A DNA stretch of 64,000 nucleotides from Homoserinimonas sp. OAct 916 (GTDB taxonomy: Bacteria > Actinomycetota > Actinomycetes > Actinomycetales > Microbacteriaceae). The stretch covers positions 1-64,000 of the forward strand of contig NZ_QJHB01000012.1 in assembly GCF_003260275.1 (NCBI RefSeq), given 5' to 3'. A model generated the notes under the pieces. That model searched no databases and was not told where the DNA came from. It saw nothing but the letters and a program-made list of their open reading frames with translations. Of this stretch, positions 9,151 through 17,292 are shown piece after piece; position 1 is the first letter of the stretch, and the number at the start of each line of letters is the position of its first letter. Made by a program: the position numbers and the translations under genes.

Positions 9151-9352
9151 TGAAGGCCCTATCGTGCAGCACGGCGACGATATTCTCGTCTTCGGTGCTC
9201 ACTCGGCCCATCACCGCGAGCGGGTGCTGGATGTAGTCGACGCCCAGCTTGTCCGCCTGACCAACGTGTGCGGACCGGGCCAAGTCGACGGCGATTTCCA
9301 ACATCGATCGCTCTGTAATGGTCGGTGGGTATTCGTGTATTTCGTGCGTCAT
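9086..9352 (-). pseudogene. HD-domain protein, 3'-truncated
   Basis: A strong ribosome site (AAGGAG) precedes ATG 9352. The first 64 residues match the start of a SpoT-like HD hydrolase domain: AHVGQADKLGVDYIQHPLAV, then IVAVLHD, where HD is the metal-binding pair. After residue 64 (near base 9160) homology stops, and the frame runs about 24 unrelated residues into the 3' end of the MocR gene. The gene is therefore cut by the boundary of the catabolic cassette. Only nine bases separate it from the upstream gene, so it was the last gene of the NAD/ADP-ribose operon. Confidence 0.7.
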
Positions 9353-9361
9353 TAGTTCTCC

Positions 9362-10135
9362 TTACGGCAGGTAGGGGCCGAGCAGCTGGGCCGTGGTGAG
9401 GGTCAAGTTGCGGTGGATGTTCTCGTAGATCGGCATCAGCTCCCTCTCCCCCTGGATGTAGTGGATGACGCCGACAGCATCAACGATTGCGACCGGCTCC
9501 AGATCGCGCAGCACCGCCCAGAAGGGCTGGAAGAAGTAGACGCCGCGACCGGCCTCCAACTCTTCCTCGGCGGCATCCTCATACGCTTCGCGCGCGGCGA
9601 CCGCCGTGGGAAAGTAGTCGAAGTAGTCGCAGGCCTCGCCGTGCAGCATCCGTGCCGGCACCGCGAACCACGAATGACGGGAGTCGACCGCCATGCCCAG
9701 CACGTTCGCGATCACCCGGTAGGCGAGCGACCGCGGCGTGGTCGCCGGCGTGACCTTCGGGACACCGAGGCCAGTCGCCACCTCGATGCGCTTCACCGTC
9801 TCGTGCGGGCTCGTGGCGGCCATCATCTGAATCCAACTGATCTGGTGCACCTCGCCGTTCACCAGGTACTTGCAGCCGCCGACGAGATCCCACTGGATGC
9901 TCATGCCGTCTTGCTCGTCATGCACGATCAGCAGCCGGCCGCCGTCGTCGGGCTCCACCCCCGAGATACGCAGGTGCGGATGCCGGCGAACCAGCTCGCT
10001 CGCGATCCACCACATCTGCGCCGTCAGAAACCGGTCGGCCGGCGGCAGATACTCCTCGAAGCCGTCGCCTCCGTCATCCTCGTCGTCGTTGTTCGTGAAG
10101 TTATTTCCAGAACTGTTTGATGCTTCACCACTCAT
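9362..10135 (-). CDS. TY-Chap-like putative peptide chaperone
   Basis: 257-residue protein with an acidic, Asn/Ser-rich N-terminus (about 1-27), then a globular region with MWWIASELVRRHPHL, GGCKYLVNGEVHQISW and a Trp/Tyr-rich C-terminal half. The pattern resembles TY-Chap families (CesT/Tir-chaperone or YbjN-like), which occur in NAD/ADP-ribose conflict operons; this assignment is tentative. ATG 10135 follows GGAGACGAATC. It lies between the ADP-ribosylglycohydrolase and the truncated HD gene in one operon. No enzymatic motif is visible. Confidence 0.5.
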   Translation of the reverse strand: MSGEASNSSGNNFTNNDDEDDGGDGFEEYLPPADRFLTAQMWWIASELVRRHPHLRISGVEPDDGGRLLIVHDEQDGMSIQWDLVGGCKYLVNGEVHQISWIQMMAATSPHETVKRIEVATGLGVPKVTPATTPRSLAYRVIANVLGMAVDSRHSWFAVPARMLHGEACDYFDYFPTAVAAREAYEDAAEEELEAGRGVYFFQPFWAVLRDLEPVAIVDAVGVIHYIQGERELMPIYENIHRNLTLTTAQLLGPYLP

Positions 10136-10180
10136 GATTCGTCTCCTCGTGTCCGCCCTCGATTGATTGGCCCAGGCGCC

Positions 10181-11629
10181 TCACAGGCCCGATCGGCCCT
10201 GCGCCCGCACCGCCTCGTTGAAAATGTCTTGGGGGCGCGACCGCGGCAACGCACGCTTGACATCGGAGAGAGCCTTCTCCGCAGAAACCCGCAGGTGCCT
10301 CACCGAATACAGCGCCGCCACCGTGGGCGTGCGGCTCTGCGCCTGCACACAGTGCAGCAACACCGTGCGCCCCTCCCCCCGCAGCGCCGCGACCGCGTCG
10401 GCGGCATCGGTCAGCAGAAAGTCGAGATTCGGATTCTTCGCCGGATGCGACGCGTCGATCAGCCAGACTGAGACTTTGTCACGGATGCGCTCGGGCACCT
10501 GGCCACTCCCCAACCGGCACAGCGATACGACAGCGTCCACCTCGGCGGGCAGATCGTCGAGCACACCAACCGCGCCCAACCAGACACCGTCGTCGTGCGG
10601 ATGCCTGGCCAGCACCCCGATGTCACCGTAGCCGGAGTAGTCGAGCCGCTCCCCCGCCGGCCAGTTCTGCTGGTCGGATTTCCCACCGGTTGCACACAGC
10701 ACCGCGAGCCGCACGAGGTCGTCGGCGCGCAGTCCGGGCCAGCCCTGCAGGATTCGGCTCCAGGCCGCCGGCACCGCCGACGCGCCCCAGTGGGCGCCCA
10801 GCAGGGAGCCGGCGATCGCCGCCACCGTGTCGGCGTCGCGCCCGCCGCGCACGGCCGCCTCGAGGGCGAGGCGAAAGTGGCTGGCATCCGTCTGATCGGT
10901 GTGCACGATCGCCGACCAGGCCGCCTGGAACGCCTGCACCACCCAGCCGTTGCGGTCGAAGTCGCGCGGCCGCTTCTGCTCGGCCTCGGCGATGCGCTCC
11001 TCCCAGAGCACGCGTCGGTCTGCCGGCAGCCGATCGAGGCCGACCCGCACGTCGAGGCCGCCGCCGCGCACCGCGTGCCGGATGGCCAGGCACCAGAGCA
11101 CGCAGGCGTCGCCGTTGTCGGGTTCGAAGTGGGTGAGGTCGCTGACCGCGCAGGCGGCCTCGACCAGGCCGTCGGGGTCGCCCAGGTAGGCGAGGGCGAC
11201 GGGCGCGGTGCGCATCAGCGAGCCATTGCCGCCACTGCGGCCGTGGGCGTCGTGGGCCCGCCGGGCCGCCGCCCGGGCCGCTACCGCGGACGTGTCGGCA
11301 CCGAGACCGCGGAGAACCCCGCGGGTCTGGATGCCGACATCCGGGGCATCCGCCACCCAAGCAGCCCAGTCGGCGACGATCCGGTCGAGCACGGCCTCCT
11401 CTTGCAGGTCGAGGCCCTCGGCGGCGGCGCGGGCGATCGGCACCGCCATCGAGGTGTCGTCGGTCCATTCGGCGGGGGCCCAGCCGAAGCCACCGCCGCC
11501 CTTCATGGTGACCGGGGTCGCCGGTTCAAGCGGCGGGCCGAACTCGTAGCCTGCGCCGAGGGCGTCACCGCAGGCCAAGCCGAGCAGGGTGCCGGCGGCG
11601 CGGTCGAAGTTGAGTTTATTAGTGGTCAT
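10181..11629 (-). CDS. ADP-ribosylglycohydrolase fused to a Cys-dependent phosphatase domain
   Basis: This 482-residue two-domain enzyme removes ADP-ribose through its N-terminal ARG (DraG-like) domain, about residues 1-320. It shows GTLLGLACGDALGAG, the metal-binding WTDDTSMA, GGNGSLMRTAPV and the second acidic site GRDADTVAAIAGSLLG. The C-terminal domain (about 340-482) is a rhodanese/dual-specificity phosphatase-like fold with the P-loop HCVQAQSRT (Cx5R). The start at ATG 11629 (MTTNKLNFDRAAG) is set by homology; the frame stays open upstream through the HAD gene in another phase. ARG-phosphatase pairs are known in NrtR-controlled NAD-utilisation operons. The likely role is processing of ADP-ribosylated molecules, with the substrate unknown. 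Confidence 0.8.
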   Translation of the reverse strand: MTTNKLNFDRAAGTLLGLACGDALGAGYEFGPPLEPATPVTMKGGGGFGWAPAEWTDDTSMAVPIARAAAEGLDLQEEAVLDRIVADWAAWVADAPDVGIQTRGVLRGLGADTSAVAARAAARRAHDAHGRSGGNGSLMRTAPVALAYLGDPDGLVEAACAVSDLTHFEPDNGDACVLWCLAIRHAVRGGGLDVRVGLDRLPADRRVLWEERIAEAEQKRPRDFDRNGWVVQAFQAAWSAIVHTDQTDASHFRLALEAAVRGGRDADTVAAIAGSLLGAHWGASAVPAAWSRILQGWPGLRADDLVRLAVLCATGGKSDQQNWPAGERLDYSGYGDIGVLARHPHDDGVWLGAVGVLDDLPAEVDAVVSLCRLGSGQVPERIRDKVSVWLIDASHPAKNPNLDFLLTDAADAVAALRGEGRTVLLHCVQAQSRTPTVAALYSVRHLRVSAEKALSDVKRALPRSRPQDIFNEAVRAQGRSGL

Positions 11630-11712
11630 GGTGCCTCCAATGGGGAAGAAAATGGAACAAGTCGGGGGTGAGGGAGCGGCACGGTCGGCGCGCGACAGTC
11701 GCTCGCCTTCCG

Positions 11713-12171
11713 TCAGTTGCGGGCAAGCAGGTAGGCGGTGACATCCGGCCAGGTGAGAAACGGCTCCGTGCCGAACTGCACCAGTTCGCCCTTGAAACGG
11801 TCGGCGCCGTTCTCGGTGCGATCGTCGACAAGGTAATGGCCGCGGTTGAGATGTTTGTGGTGCGAGAGGATCAGCCGTTTGTAGGCGGGCGTGCCCGTCT
11901 CGTGGCCGAGGTGTTCGTGCACCCACTCGATCTTGTCGTGCCATGCGCTCGGGTTGTCCCACGGCGCGGTCGACAAGATGTAGGTGTCGAAGTGCTCTGC
12001 CAACATCCGGTACGCGTCCAGGGCACCCGGCAGCGGTTCCATCAGGGCGAAGATGCCGGGAGCATCGTCGTAGTGCCCCTCGTAGCGGGCCAGCGCGTGG
12101 GCAGGCAGCCGGTTGATGCCGCTGGGGAAGTCCACCAGCGTGTTGTCGAGGTCGATGTAGAGAGTTTTCAT
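11713..12171 (-). CDS. HAD-superfamily 5'(3')-nucleotidase-like hydrolase
   Basis: This 152-residue HAD phosphatase has motif I at the N-terminus (YIDLDNTLVDF; nucleophile plus acid-base Asp), motif II LSTAPW, a conserved lysine in the KRLILSHHK region, and the acidic motif VDDRTENG. It resembles 5'-deoxyribonucleotidases of the NT5C type. Start ATG 12171 is chosen because motif I begins three residues in. It sits in the ADP-ribose operon, where it could dephosphorylate nucleotides released by neighbouring enzymes (inference). Confidence 0.8.
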   Translation of the reverse strand: MKTLYIDLDNTLVDFPSGINRLPAHALARYEGHYDDAPGIFALMEPLPGALDAYRMLAEHFDTYILSTAPWDNPSAWHDKIEWVHEHLGHETGTPAYKRLILSHHKHLNRGHYLVDDRTENGADRFKGELVQFGTEPFLTWPDVTAYLLARN

Positions 12172-12257
12172 GTGAGGCTCCTGTCCCGGTGCGACGGGTG
12201 TCGCACCGCATGGGGTCGACAGCGGTGTCCGGCTGTCTCGGTCAACATGGTTGCGGG

Positions 12258-13142
12258 TCACGCGTCCACCAGCAGAGGGTGGGCGTTGTCAAAAACGGTC
12301 AGGTGGATGATGCGTTCGAAGTCCGCGGCTGGGAAGAGGTCGTCACGCCCGACCGCGATTCCGGATGCCCGCAGCCGTCCTGATCCTGAGCGTATGTGCC
12401 GCGCAAGCCCGGCGTCTCCACCGTCTTCGAGGGTCGTGGCCATCAGGTGGCGGGCAAAGCTCCTGGCCCGTTCGGCTTGGGTACGGATTGGCTGCGCGAG
12501 CCGGGCGTCGAGGGCGGCGGCGTCCACGATCCCCTGCCACCTGGCCCGCAGGCCGCTGGTACTGCCGAACAGTTCAGCGCCCACCACTCTCCCGCTGATC
12601 CCGATGATCACCCCGCGCTGCCCCTCGAGGCGACGCAACTGGATGGGCCCGTTGCGGTCGAGATGGTCGAGCATCGACGAACTATCGGTGCGGCCAAGAG
12701 CAGTTTCGTAGCGGCCGATCCGGCGCCACACTTCGCCCTGTCCGCTGCCGGAAGCGTTGCCGTGTCTCACGCTCATCGCGCTCCGGCGGCCCTGGGCGCG
12801 GTGGGCGCCGAAGGAGCCGCCATGCCAGCGGCCCTGCTCGACGCAGAACACGTCGACGACGCGGGCGTCGCCAGGGGCGAGAAGGATGCTCGATGCGAGC
12901 ATCCGATCCTGCCAGCCTCCGCGCAACAGGTCCCCCTCCAGAGCGACGGTCGGGCGAGGCACGCTGTTGGTCAGGACGAGTTCGCCGACGACCGGTGAGC
13001 CCTCGCGTTCGTCGATCCGAAGGCTCCCCGCATCCCAGCCGATGCCGGTGACGCGGGGCGCGTCGATCCAGACGGGGAAGACGCTGAGTGCGCCGATGTG
13101 GGTGCCGTGCCCCACGTGCAGTTGTGGCAGTTCCTGGGTCAT
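12258..13142 (-). CDS. ARPP-1-like protein of the ADP-ribose operon
   Basis: This 294-residue protein begins MTQELPQLHVGHGTHIGALSVF and contains DAPRVTGIGW, ELVLTN, a GDLLRGGWQDRM segment, DVFCVEQGRW and many polar beta-strand patterns. These features fit the ARG/rhodanese-phosphatase-associated protein domain 1 family, which recurs beside ADP-ribosylglycohydrolases; this is recognition by pattern and context. No catalytic function is established for the family. It is the first gene of the minus-strand operon and is divergent from the NrtR-type regulator. The start is the first Met after the spacer; the open frame upstream overlaps the regulator and is rejected. Confidence 0.6.
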   Translation of the reverse strand: MTQELPQLHVGHGTHIGALSVFPVWIDAPRVTGIGWDAGSLRIDEREGSPVVGELVLTNSVPRPTVALEGDLLRGGWQDRMLASSILLAPGDARVVDVFCVEQGRWHGGSFGAHRAQGRRSAMSVRHGNASGSGQGEVWRRIGRYETALGRTDSSSMLDHLDRNGPIQLRRLEGQRGVIIGISGRVVGAELFGSTSGLRARWQGIVDAAALDARLAQPIRTQAERARSFARHLMATTLEDGGDAGLARHIRSGSGRLRASGIAVGRDDLFPAADFERIIHLTVFDNAHPLLVDA

Positions 13143-13232
13143 ATCAGGCTCCGATCTGTTTGCGCGATCCTGCGCAATTACAGAGTATGGAGAGCCACCG
13201 ACATTTAGGGCAGATCTGCGATAATCGATGCC
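13143..13232. promoter_or_regulatory. Divergent promoter with candidate NrtR operators
   Basis: This 90-base spacer between the ADP-ribose operon and its regulator contains two clean palindromes. One at 13160-13177 has arms TTGCGC/GCGCAA around a six-base spacer. The other is the perfect 10-mer GCAGATCTGC at 13210-13219, about 13 bases before the regulator ATG. Their placement fits autoregulation and control of the divergent operon. Binding is inferred, since actinobacterial NrtR sites vary. Confidence 0.45.
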
Positions 13233-13880
13233 ATGCCTGTCTATCGCGATTCGTCCGGACGCTCCCTCACCGACTACCCGCGCCCGTCGGTGGCAGTCGA
13301 CACGGCTGTGCTGGCAGTCATCCCTGACAAGGAGACCCTCGGCGTGCTGCTGGTGCGAACTGGCGATGGCTGGCGCCTGCCCGGCACGTTCCTGCATGAG
13401 GGGGAACGGCTGGCGGATGCCGTGCTCCGGTCGCTGCGGGTGAAGGCCGGCGTGTCCGGTCTCGCCCCCACGCAGTTGCACGTGTTCGATGACCCGAGTC
13501 GCGACGACCGCGGCTGGGTGCTCTCGGTCGCCCACGTCGACGCGGTCCCCTGGTCGCGGCTGACGATCGACGAGTCACTCGCGCGAGTAACCTCGGTGAC
13601 GGAGGTCCGGGAACTCCCCTACGGCCACAATCAGATCATTGATCTGGCCGTGGGCTCATTGCGAGAGCGTTACCGTGCTTCCCCCGATCCGGCTCATCTT
13701 CTGGAGCCACCATTCACGCTGCGCCAGCTACAACAGCTGCACGAGGCAGTAGCTGGCGAGCCGCTGATGCGCGACACGTTCCGCCGAACCATGGAGCCGG
13801 AGCTGTCGCCAATCGGCGAATTCGCTATCGGCACCGTCGGGAAGCCGGCGCGACTGTTTACCCGGGAACCAACGAGGTGA
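13233..13880 (+). CDS. NrtR-family Nudix-related transcriptional regulator
   Basis: 215-residue protein with an N-terminal Nudix fold (about 1-150) and a C-terminal winged helix (about 155-215; FTLRQLQQLHEAVAGEPL, DTFRRTMEPEL). The Nudix box position reads GTFLHEGERLADAVLRSLR followed by VKAG, so the REx2EE glutamates needed for hydrolysis are absent. NrtR proteins use this dead Nudix domain to sense ADP-ribose or NAD metabolites and repress NAD genes (known). The divergent ADP-ribose operon is the likely target. ATG 13233 is the only sensible start. Confidence 0.85.
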   Translation: MPVYRDSSGRSLTDYPRPSVAVDTAVLAVIPDKETLGVLLVRTGDGWRLPGTFLHEGERLADAVLRSLRVKAGVSGLAPTQLHVFDDPSRDDRGWVLSVAHVDAVPWSRLTIDESLARVTSVTEVRELPYGHNQIIDLAVGSLRERYRASPDPAHLLEPPFTLRQLQQLHEAVAGEPLMRDTFRRTMEPELSPIGEFAIGTVGKPARLFTREPTR

Positions 13881-13945
13881 AGGCCGCGTTATAACGCGAA
13901 CCCGAGAGCGGATTGCCACGATCGCCGCGGAATGCATCGCGAACT

Positions 13946-14803
13946 TCAGTGATTGCCTGCGGAGAATTTTCCGTCGTTGCCAGCAACGTGAAGCCGGTGC
14001 CGCCCAGAGAACCAGAGCCCGGTCTCCCGAGATTTTCGGTAAGTACCCAGATACCCAACGGTCTTGACGAAGACATCCACGTACCAGGATGACGCTCCGA
14101 TATCAGGAAGGCCCGCTCCCAGCTTTCCGAGTTCAAGATACCAACCGGCCATGTTGTCCGCGAGTAGAACGGCGCGCCGCTCTTCCAATGAAACAACAGC
14201 GATGGTGGCACTTGAGTCGGCCCAAATGGTCTGCCCCGTGTGCCCAGTCAAGTGAAATGGGTCCGTTCCCCCAGCGAATGGATGCTCCTCGCGCTCGCGT
14301 GCGCCATGAGAGCGCTTCCATTGCTCCCATTCGTCCGACAAGGGCTCCCGTAGCTTCTCGCCCTCGTCCATGACGTCGGCCCAACTTACTGCGTTCGAAA
14401 TATCGAACCTGGGGCGCCCTTCCAATAACCAGCCCAGATAGTGATCGAGTTGGCCGTCGCGATCCCACACCTTAGAAATCAACTTCAAGGTTGGATCGTC
14501 GACAGGCTTTTCCTCGTCGTACCACCACCGCAGACCTCGGTCCGGCCTGGTCCAACCCAGCCGGTAAAGAAGGAGGTACTGCAATGAAGTCCAGTAGCTG
14601 AGAGAATCGCGCACATCACGGATCTCCCTCGGCAATACCGGGACGGCCTCACCCGTTCTCGGCGACGCCAGAGCCCGAAAGACTCCAGGGATTGACCAGA
14701 ACCACTCAGGCTGCCCTCCCAGGGCTCGTTCTAGCCCCGAATTGTCATTATGGCTGTCCAGCCACTCAGGTCGCGGTACTCGCGTCACAAAATACTCAGT
14801 CAT
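13946..14803 (-). CDS. Hypothetical protein, Trp-rich
   Basis: Unrecognised 285-residue soluble protein starting MTEYFVTRVPRPEWLDSH, rich in Trp and acidic residues (WFWSIPGVF, WWYDEEKPVDD, WADVMDEGEKL). No signal peptide or membrane segment is visible. The start at ATG 14803 is supported by GGAG eight bases upstream; the frame stays open further upstream without coding features. It faces the NrtR gene tail to tail and marks the left edge of the defence island. Function unknown. Confidence 0.6.
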   Translation of the reverse strand: MTEYFVTRVPRPEWLDSHNDNSGLERALGGQPEWFWSIPGVFRALASPRTGEAVPVLPREIRDVRDSLSYWTSLQYLLLYRLGWTRPDRGLRWWYDEEKPVDDPTLKLISKVWDRDGQLDHYLGWLLEGRPRFDISNAVSWADVMDEGEKLREPLSDEWEQWKRSHGAREREEHPFAGGTDPFHLTGHTGQTIWADSSATIAVVSLEERRAVLLADNMAGWYLELGKLGAGLPDIGASSWYVDVFVKTVGYLGTYRKSRETGLWFSGRHRLHVAGNDGKFSAGNH

Positions 14804-15480
14804 GAATTCTCCGGGCACTCTAGGCTGTTCGCTTTTATACTCTCCCGAAGGAACACGCTTGAGCGCCTTCGCCGATTGAGTCACTTCTTGAACTGTACTC
14901 ACCGCTATCGCGCCCCCTCCGCCGCGACCGTCGAGCGCAATGAATCGTTGCAAACACCGGCGCTGACGGCCGGTCGCCTGACGGGAAACCTCCGATGCCG
15001 AAAGCATTGCAGAAGTAGTGTTGCATCATGGGTGCGACATCGTGAGCATCTCCAGAAGGCGTTCGCCGGTCGATGATGGCGAATCGGGGCCGCGATACCG
15101 GTCCCGAGCTGGCTATCCGCCGTCTCCTGCATGCGAGCGGCCTTCGCCACCGTGTCGACTTTGCACCGCTCGGTGGGCGCCGTGAGGCCTCGCGCGCGGA
15201 AGTAGAGGTAACTGCGTAGCCGAGGTGCCCCAAACACACTCACCTGTAATCATGCGCGATGCCACGGTCGCATAGCTTCGTAACCGCGCCCTTCGCAGCG
15301 TATGACTTGAACTGGTCGCCGCATCCGCGGGTGTGACCTTACAAGCGCTGGCTGCCTGACACAACGACATCGCGACCAGAGCGATCGACCTGGCAACTTC
15401 AGCACGGCGAGTAGCCCTATGGTGCCTGTAGCTGGACGGTTTGATCGATAGCATGAGCGTGACCCCGGGATGGAGCGCAC
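14804..15480. other. Spacer holding a vsr remnant and the OLD-gene leader
   Basis: These 677 bases contain no intact gene. The centre carries the vsr fragment described separately. The stretches 14804-15020 and 15220-15480 show no convincing protein homology; the latter is presumably the leader and promoter of the OLD-family gene. I looked for a cytosine methylase remnant upstream of vsr and found nothing recognisable. Confidence 0.4.
15046..15219 (+). pseudogene. vsr (very short patch repair endonuclease) N-terminal remnant
   Basis: The plus-strand frame from 15046 to the TAG at 15217-15219 encodes RRSMMANRGRDTGPELAI, RRLLHASGLRHRVDF and APLGGRR. This is the conserved N-terminus of Vsr mismatch endonucleases (about 45 residues). 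It then degenerates (SRAEVEV resembles the TRAxVAVFVDG strand) and stops. The catalytic centre FVDGCFWHGC is missing. A stop codon also precedes the fragment in frame, so it cannot be expressed as a Vsr. Intact vsr genes usually sit beside a cytosine-5 methylase, which suggests that an m5C restriction-modification locus once stood here. Confidence 0.65.
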
Positions 15481-17229
15481 GTGAAACTCAAAGAAGTATC
15501 TGTAAGTAACTATCGATCCATCGCGAGACAAACCCGATTTGCGGTCGGGGACTTAACGACTCTTATCGGCCCTAACAACGAGGGCAAGTCGAACTTGTTG
15601 CGTGCTCTTGGGATTGGAATGCAGCTGATTCAGCGGTGGAGCGCTCTACCGGACCGCCTTGCCGGTAAGGAAGAACTCACCGGCATCGATGCTGTATCGT
15701 TCCTTGGTCGCGGACGAATGCCACGCAGCGGCCGGTCGGAAGAAGAGGCGCATGGGTTCAACTGGTCACGTGACTACCCTCTTCAAAAGCAGACCATCAA
15801 AGGCGCACAACCGACCACGCTTCGATTTTCGTTCGAGCTTGACGACGCCGAGGTTTCTCGGCTTTTCGACGCAACCAGTCTCCGAAACAACGGAATACTC
15901 CCGATTGAACTGAAGCTTAGTCGTGGAAGCGTATCGTTGGGCATCGTGAAGCCAGGTCGCGGGGCCGCTTCGCATAAGGCGAAAGCACGTGAAATCGCAA
16001 AGTTCATCTCCGAGGGTGTCGCTTTCGTCTCAATTCCAGCGATTAGGACTAGTCGACAGGCGCAATCACTAGTAAACGACCTGGCGCGAATTCGACTTCA
16101 GACGGTAGCCCGGTCTGAAGAGTACAGACAGCTCGCCGAAGAGATCAACGCGTTGCGTCGGGCAGCAGTGAATGAGATTGCTGACGAATTGACTCAATCC
16201 GTCAAACGGTATCTGCCAGCCGTGGATGCCATTGACATTGAGACTGTTGATATCTCGACTTCCGATGCTGTCGCGGACCTTGTAATAGATGATGGGGCAT
16301 CAACCTCGATCGACAGCAAGGGAGACGGGATCAAATCGCTTGTCTCGATGGCGCTCCTGCAACAGTTGGCGAGTGAACGGGCCGGGCAACAGAACATCAT
16401 TCTCGCGGTGGACGAGCCCGAGGCCCACCTCCATTCCGCATCGGTTCATGAGCTGCAATCGCTGTTCACGCAGATGTCTGGATCGCAACAGGTCATTCTT
16501 GCTACGCACAATCCGATCTTTGTGAACCGCGAGGAGGTACGCTCGAACATTCTCGTGCGCGCGAACGATGCCAAACCCGCGCTAAACGTCGACCAGATTC
16601 GCGAGGCTATCGGCGTTCAACTCCATGACAATCTCGATTCGGCCGAGAAGATCGTGTTGGTTGAGGGGCTGACTGACGTGGCTGCCTTGCCGTTCTTACT
16701 AGAGGCAGTCGACCGCGGCTGGCGTGAGTTCGTTACGTCTGGACGAGTGGTGCTGAAAGCGACCAAGGGTGTGGGGAAGCTCAAGTCTCACGTTCAGCGA
16801 GAAAAATCGACGCTTTGTCAGATCTTTGTCGTAGTGGACGGAGACGCGCCGGGGAAACAGGAGGCCGCAAAGGTTATCGATGAAAAGCTCCTGCCTTCCC
16901 GCAACATTTTTGCACTCAGTGACGGGCTTAGGAAGCAATCTGAACTTGAGGATCTAGTCGAGCCAGCTGTGTATCTGAGTGCTCTAAGGGCCACTTTTGG
17001 GCGAGTCTTCACAGACGCTCACTTCAAGAACAGATCTCGAAAGTGGGCTGACAACTTTGAGACCGCGGCAACCACGCTGGGAATAGTTGTTACTCCGACC
17101 ACGCTTGATGATGCGAAACGCACGGTTGCTGATGCTGTCCAGAACGCAGATCTGTCCGAATTGGTGCGGGCAGAAGCTAGGCCGTCCCTCGAAGCGCTCA
17201 GTGCCCTGATTCGGGGCACCACCTCTTAG
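15481..17229 (+). CDS. OLD-family ATP-dependent endonuclease (AAA + TOPRIM)
   Basis: 582-residue OLD-family protein. The N-terminal ABC-like ATPase has Walker A GPNNEGKSN (about 30-38) and a split C-terminal ATPase lobe with AVDEPEAHLHSASVHEL and the switch LATHNPIF. The TOPRIM nuclease domain follows (about 395-560) with the glutamate motif VLVEGLTDVAAL and the metal-binding VVVDGDAPGK. It starts at GTG 15481. OLD proteins are phage-exclusion or DNA-cleaving enzymes (family knowledge). Class 2 OLD (GajA-type) pairs with an adjacent UvrD-like helicase; none is adjacent here, so this looks like a stand-alone OLD. It lies between vsr and relaxase remnants. Confidence 0.88.
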   Translation: MKLKEVSVSNYRSIARQTRFAVGDLTTLIGPNNEGKSNLLRALGIGMQLIQRWSALPDRLAGKEELTGIDAVSFLGRGRMPRSGRSEEEAHGFNWSRDYPLQKQTIKGAQPTTLRFSFELDDAEVSRLFDATSLRNNGILPIELKLSRGSVSLGIVKPGRGAASHKAKAREIAKFISEGVAFVSIPAIRTSRQAQSLVNDLARIRLQTVARSEEYRQLAEEINALRRAAVNEIADELTQSVKRYLPAVDAIDIETVDISTSDAVADLVIDDGASTSIDSKGDGIKSLVSMALLQQLASERAGQQNIILAVDEPEAHLHSASVHELQSLFTQMSGSQQVILATHNPIFVNREEVRSNILVRANDAKPALNVDQIREAIGVQLHDNLDSAEKIVLVEGLTDVAALPFLLEAVDRGWREFVTSGRVVLKATKGVGKLKSHVQREKSTLCQIFVVVDGDAPGKQEAAKVIDEKLLPSRNIFALSDGLRKQSELEDLVEPAVYLSALRATFGRVFTDAHFKNRSRKWADNFETAATTLGIVVTPTTLDDAKRTVADAVQNADLSELVRAEARPSLEALSALIRGTTS

Positions 17230-17292
17230 GGCTGCTTCTCCCAGTTTCTTGTCGTCTGGCCCTGAGCCCGTAGGAGTCACACGGCGGGGGGC

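Noticed and set aside
11630-12211. N-terminal extension of the ADP-ribosylglycohydrolase
   Set aside because: It overlaps the HAD gene in another phase; family homology starts just after ATG 11629.
10623-12711. Long high-GC frames opposite or out of phase with the ADP-ribose genes
   Set aside because: They are Arg/Ala/Pro-rich shadows of the real genes with no ribosome sites or family motifs.
15481-17229. Gabija system based on the OLD nuclease
   Set aside because: No UvrD-like GajB gene is adjacent; the nearest SF1 helicase is about 25 kb away, fused to NERD and on the other strand.
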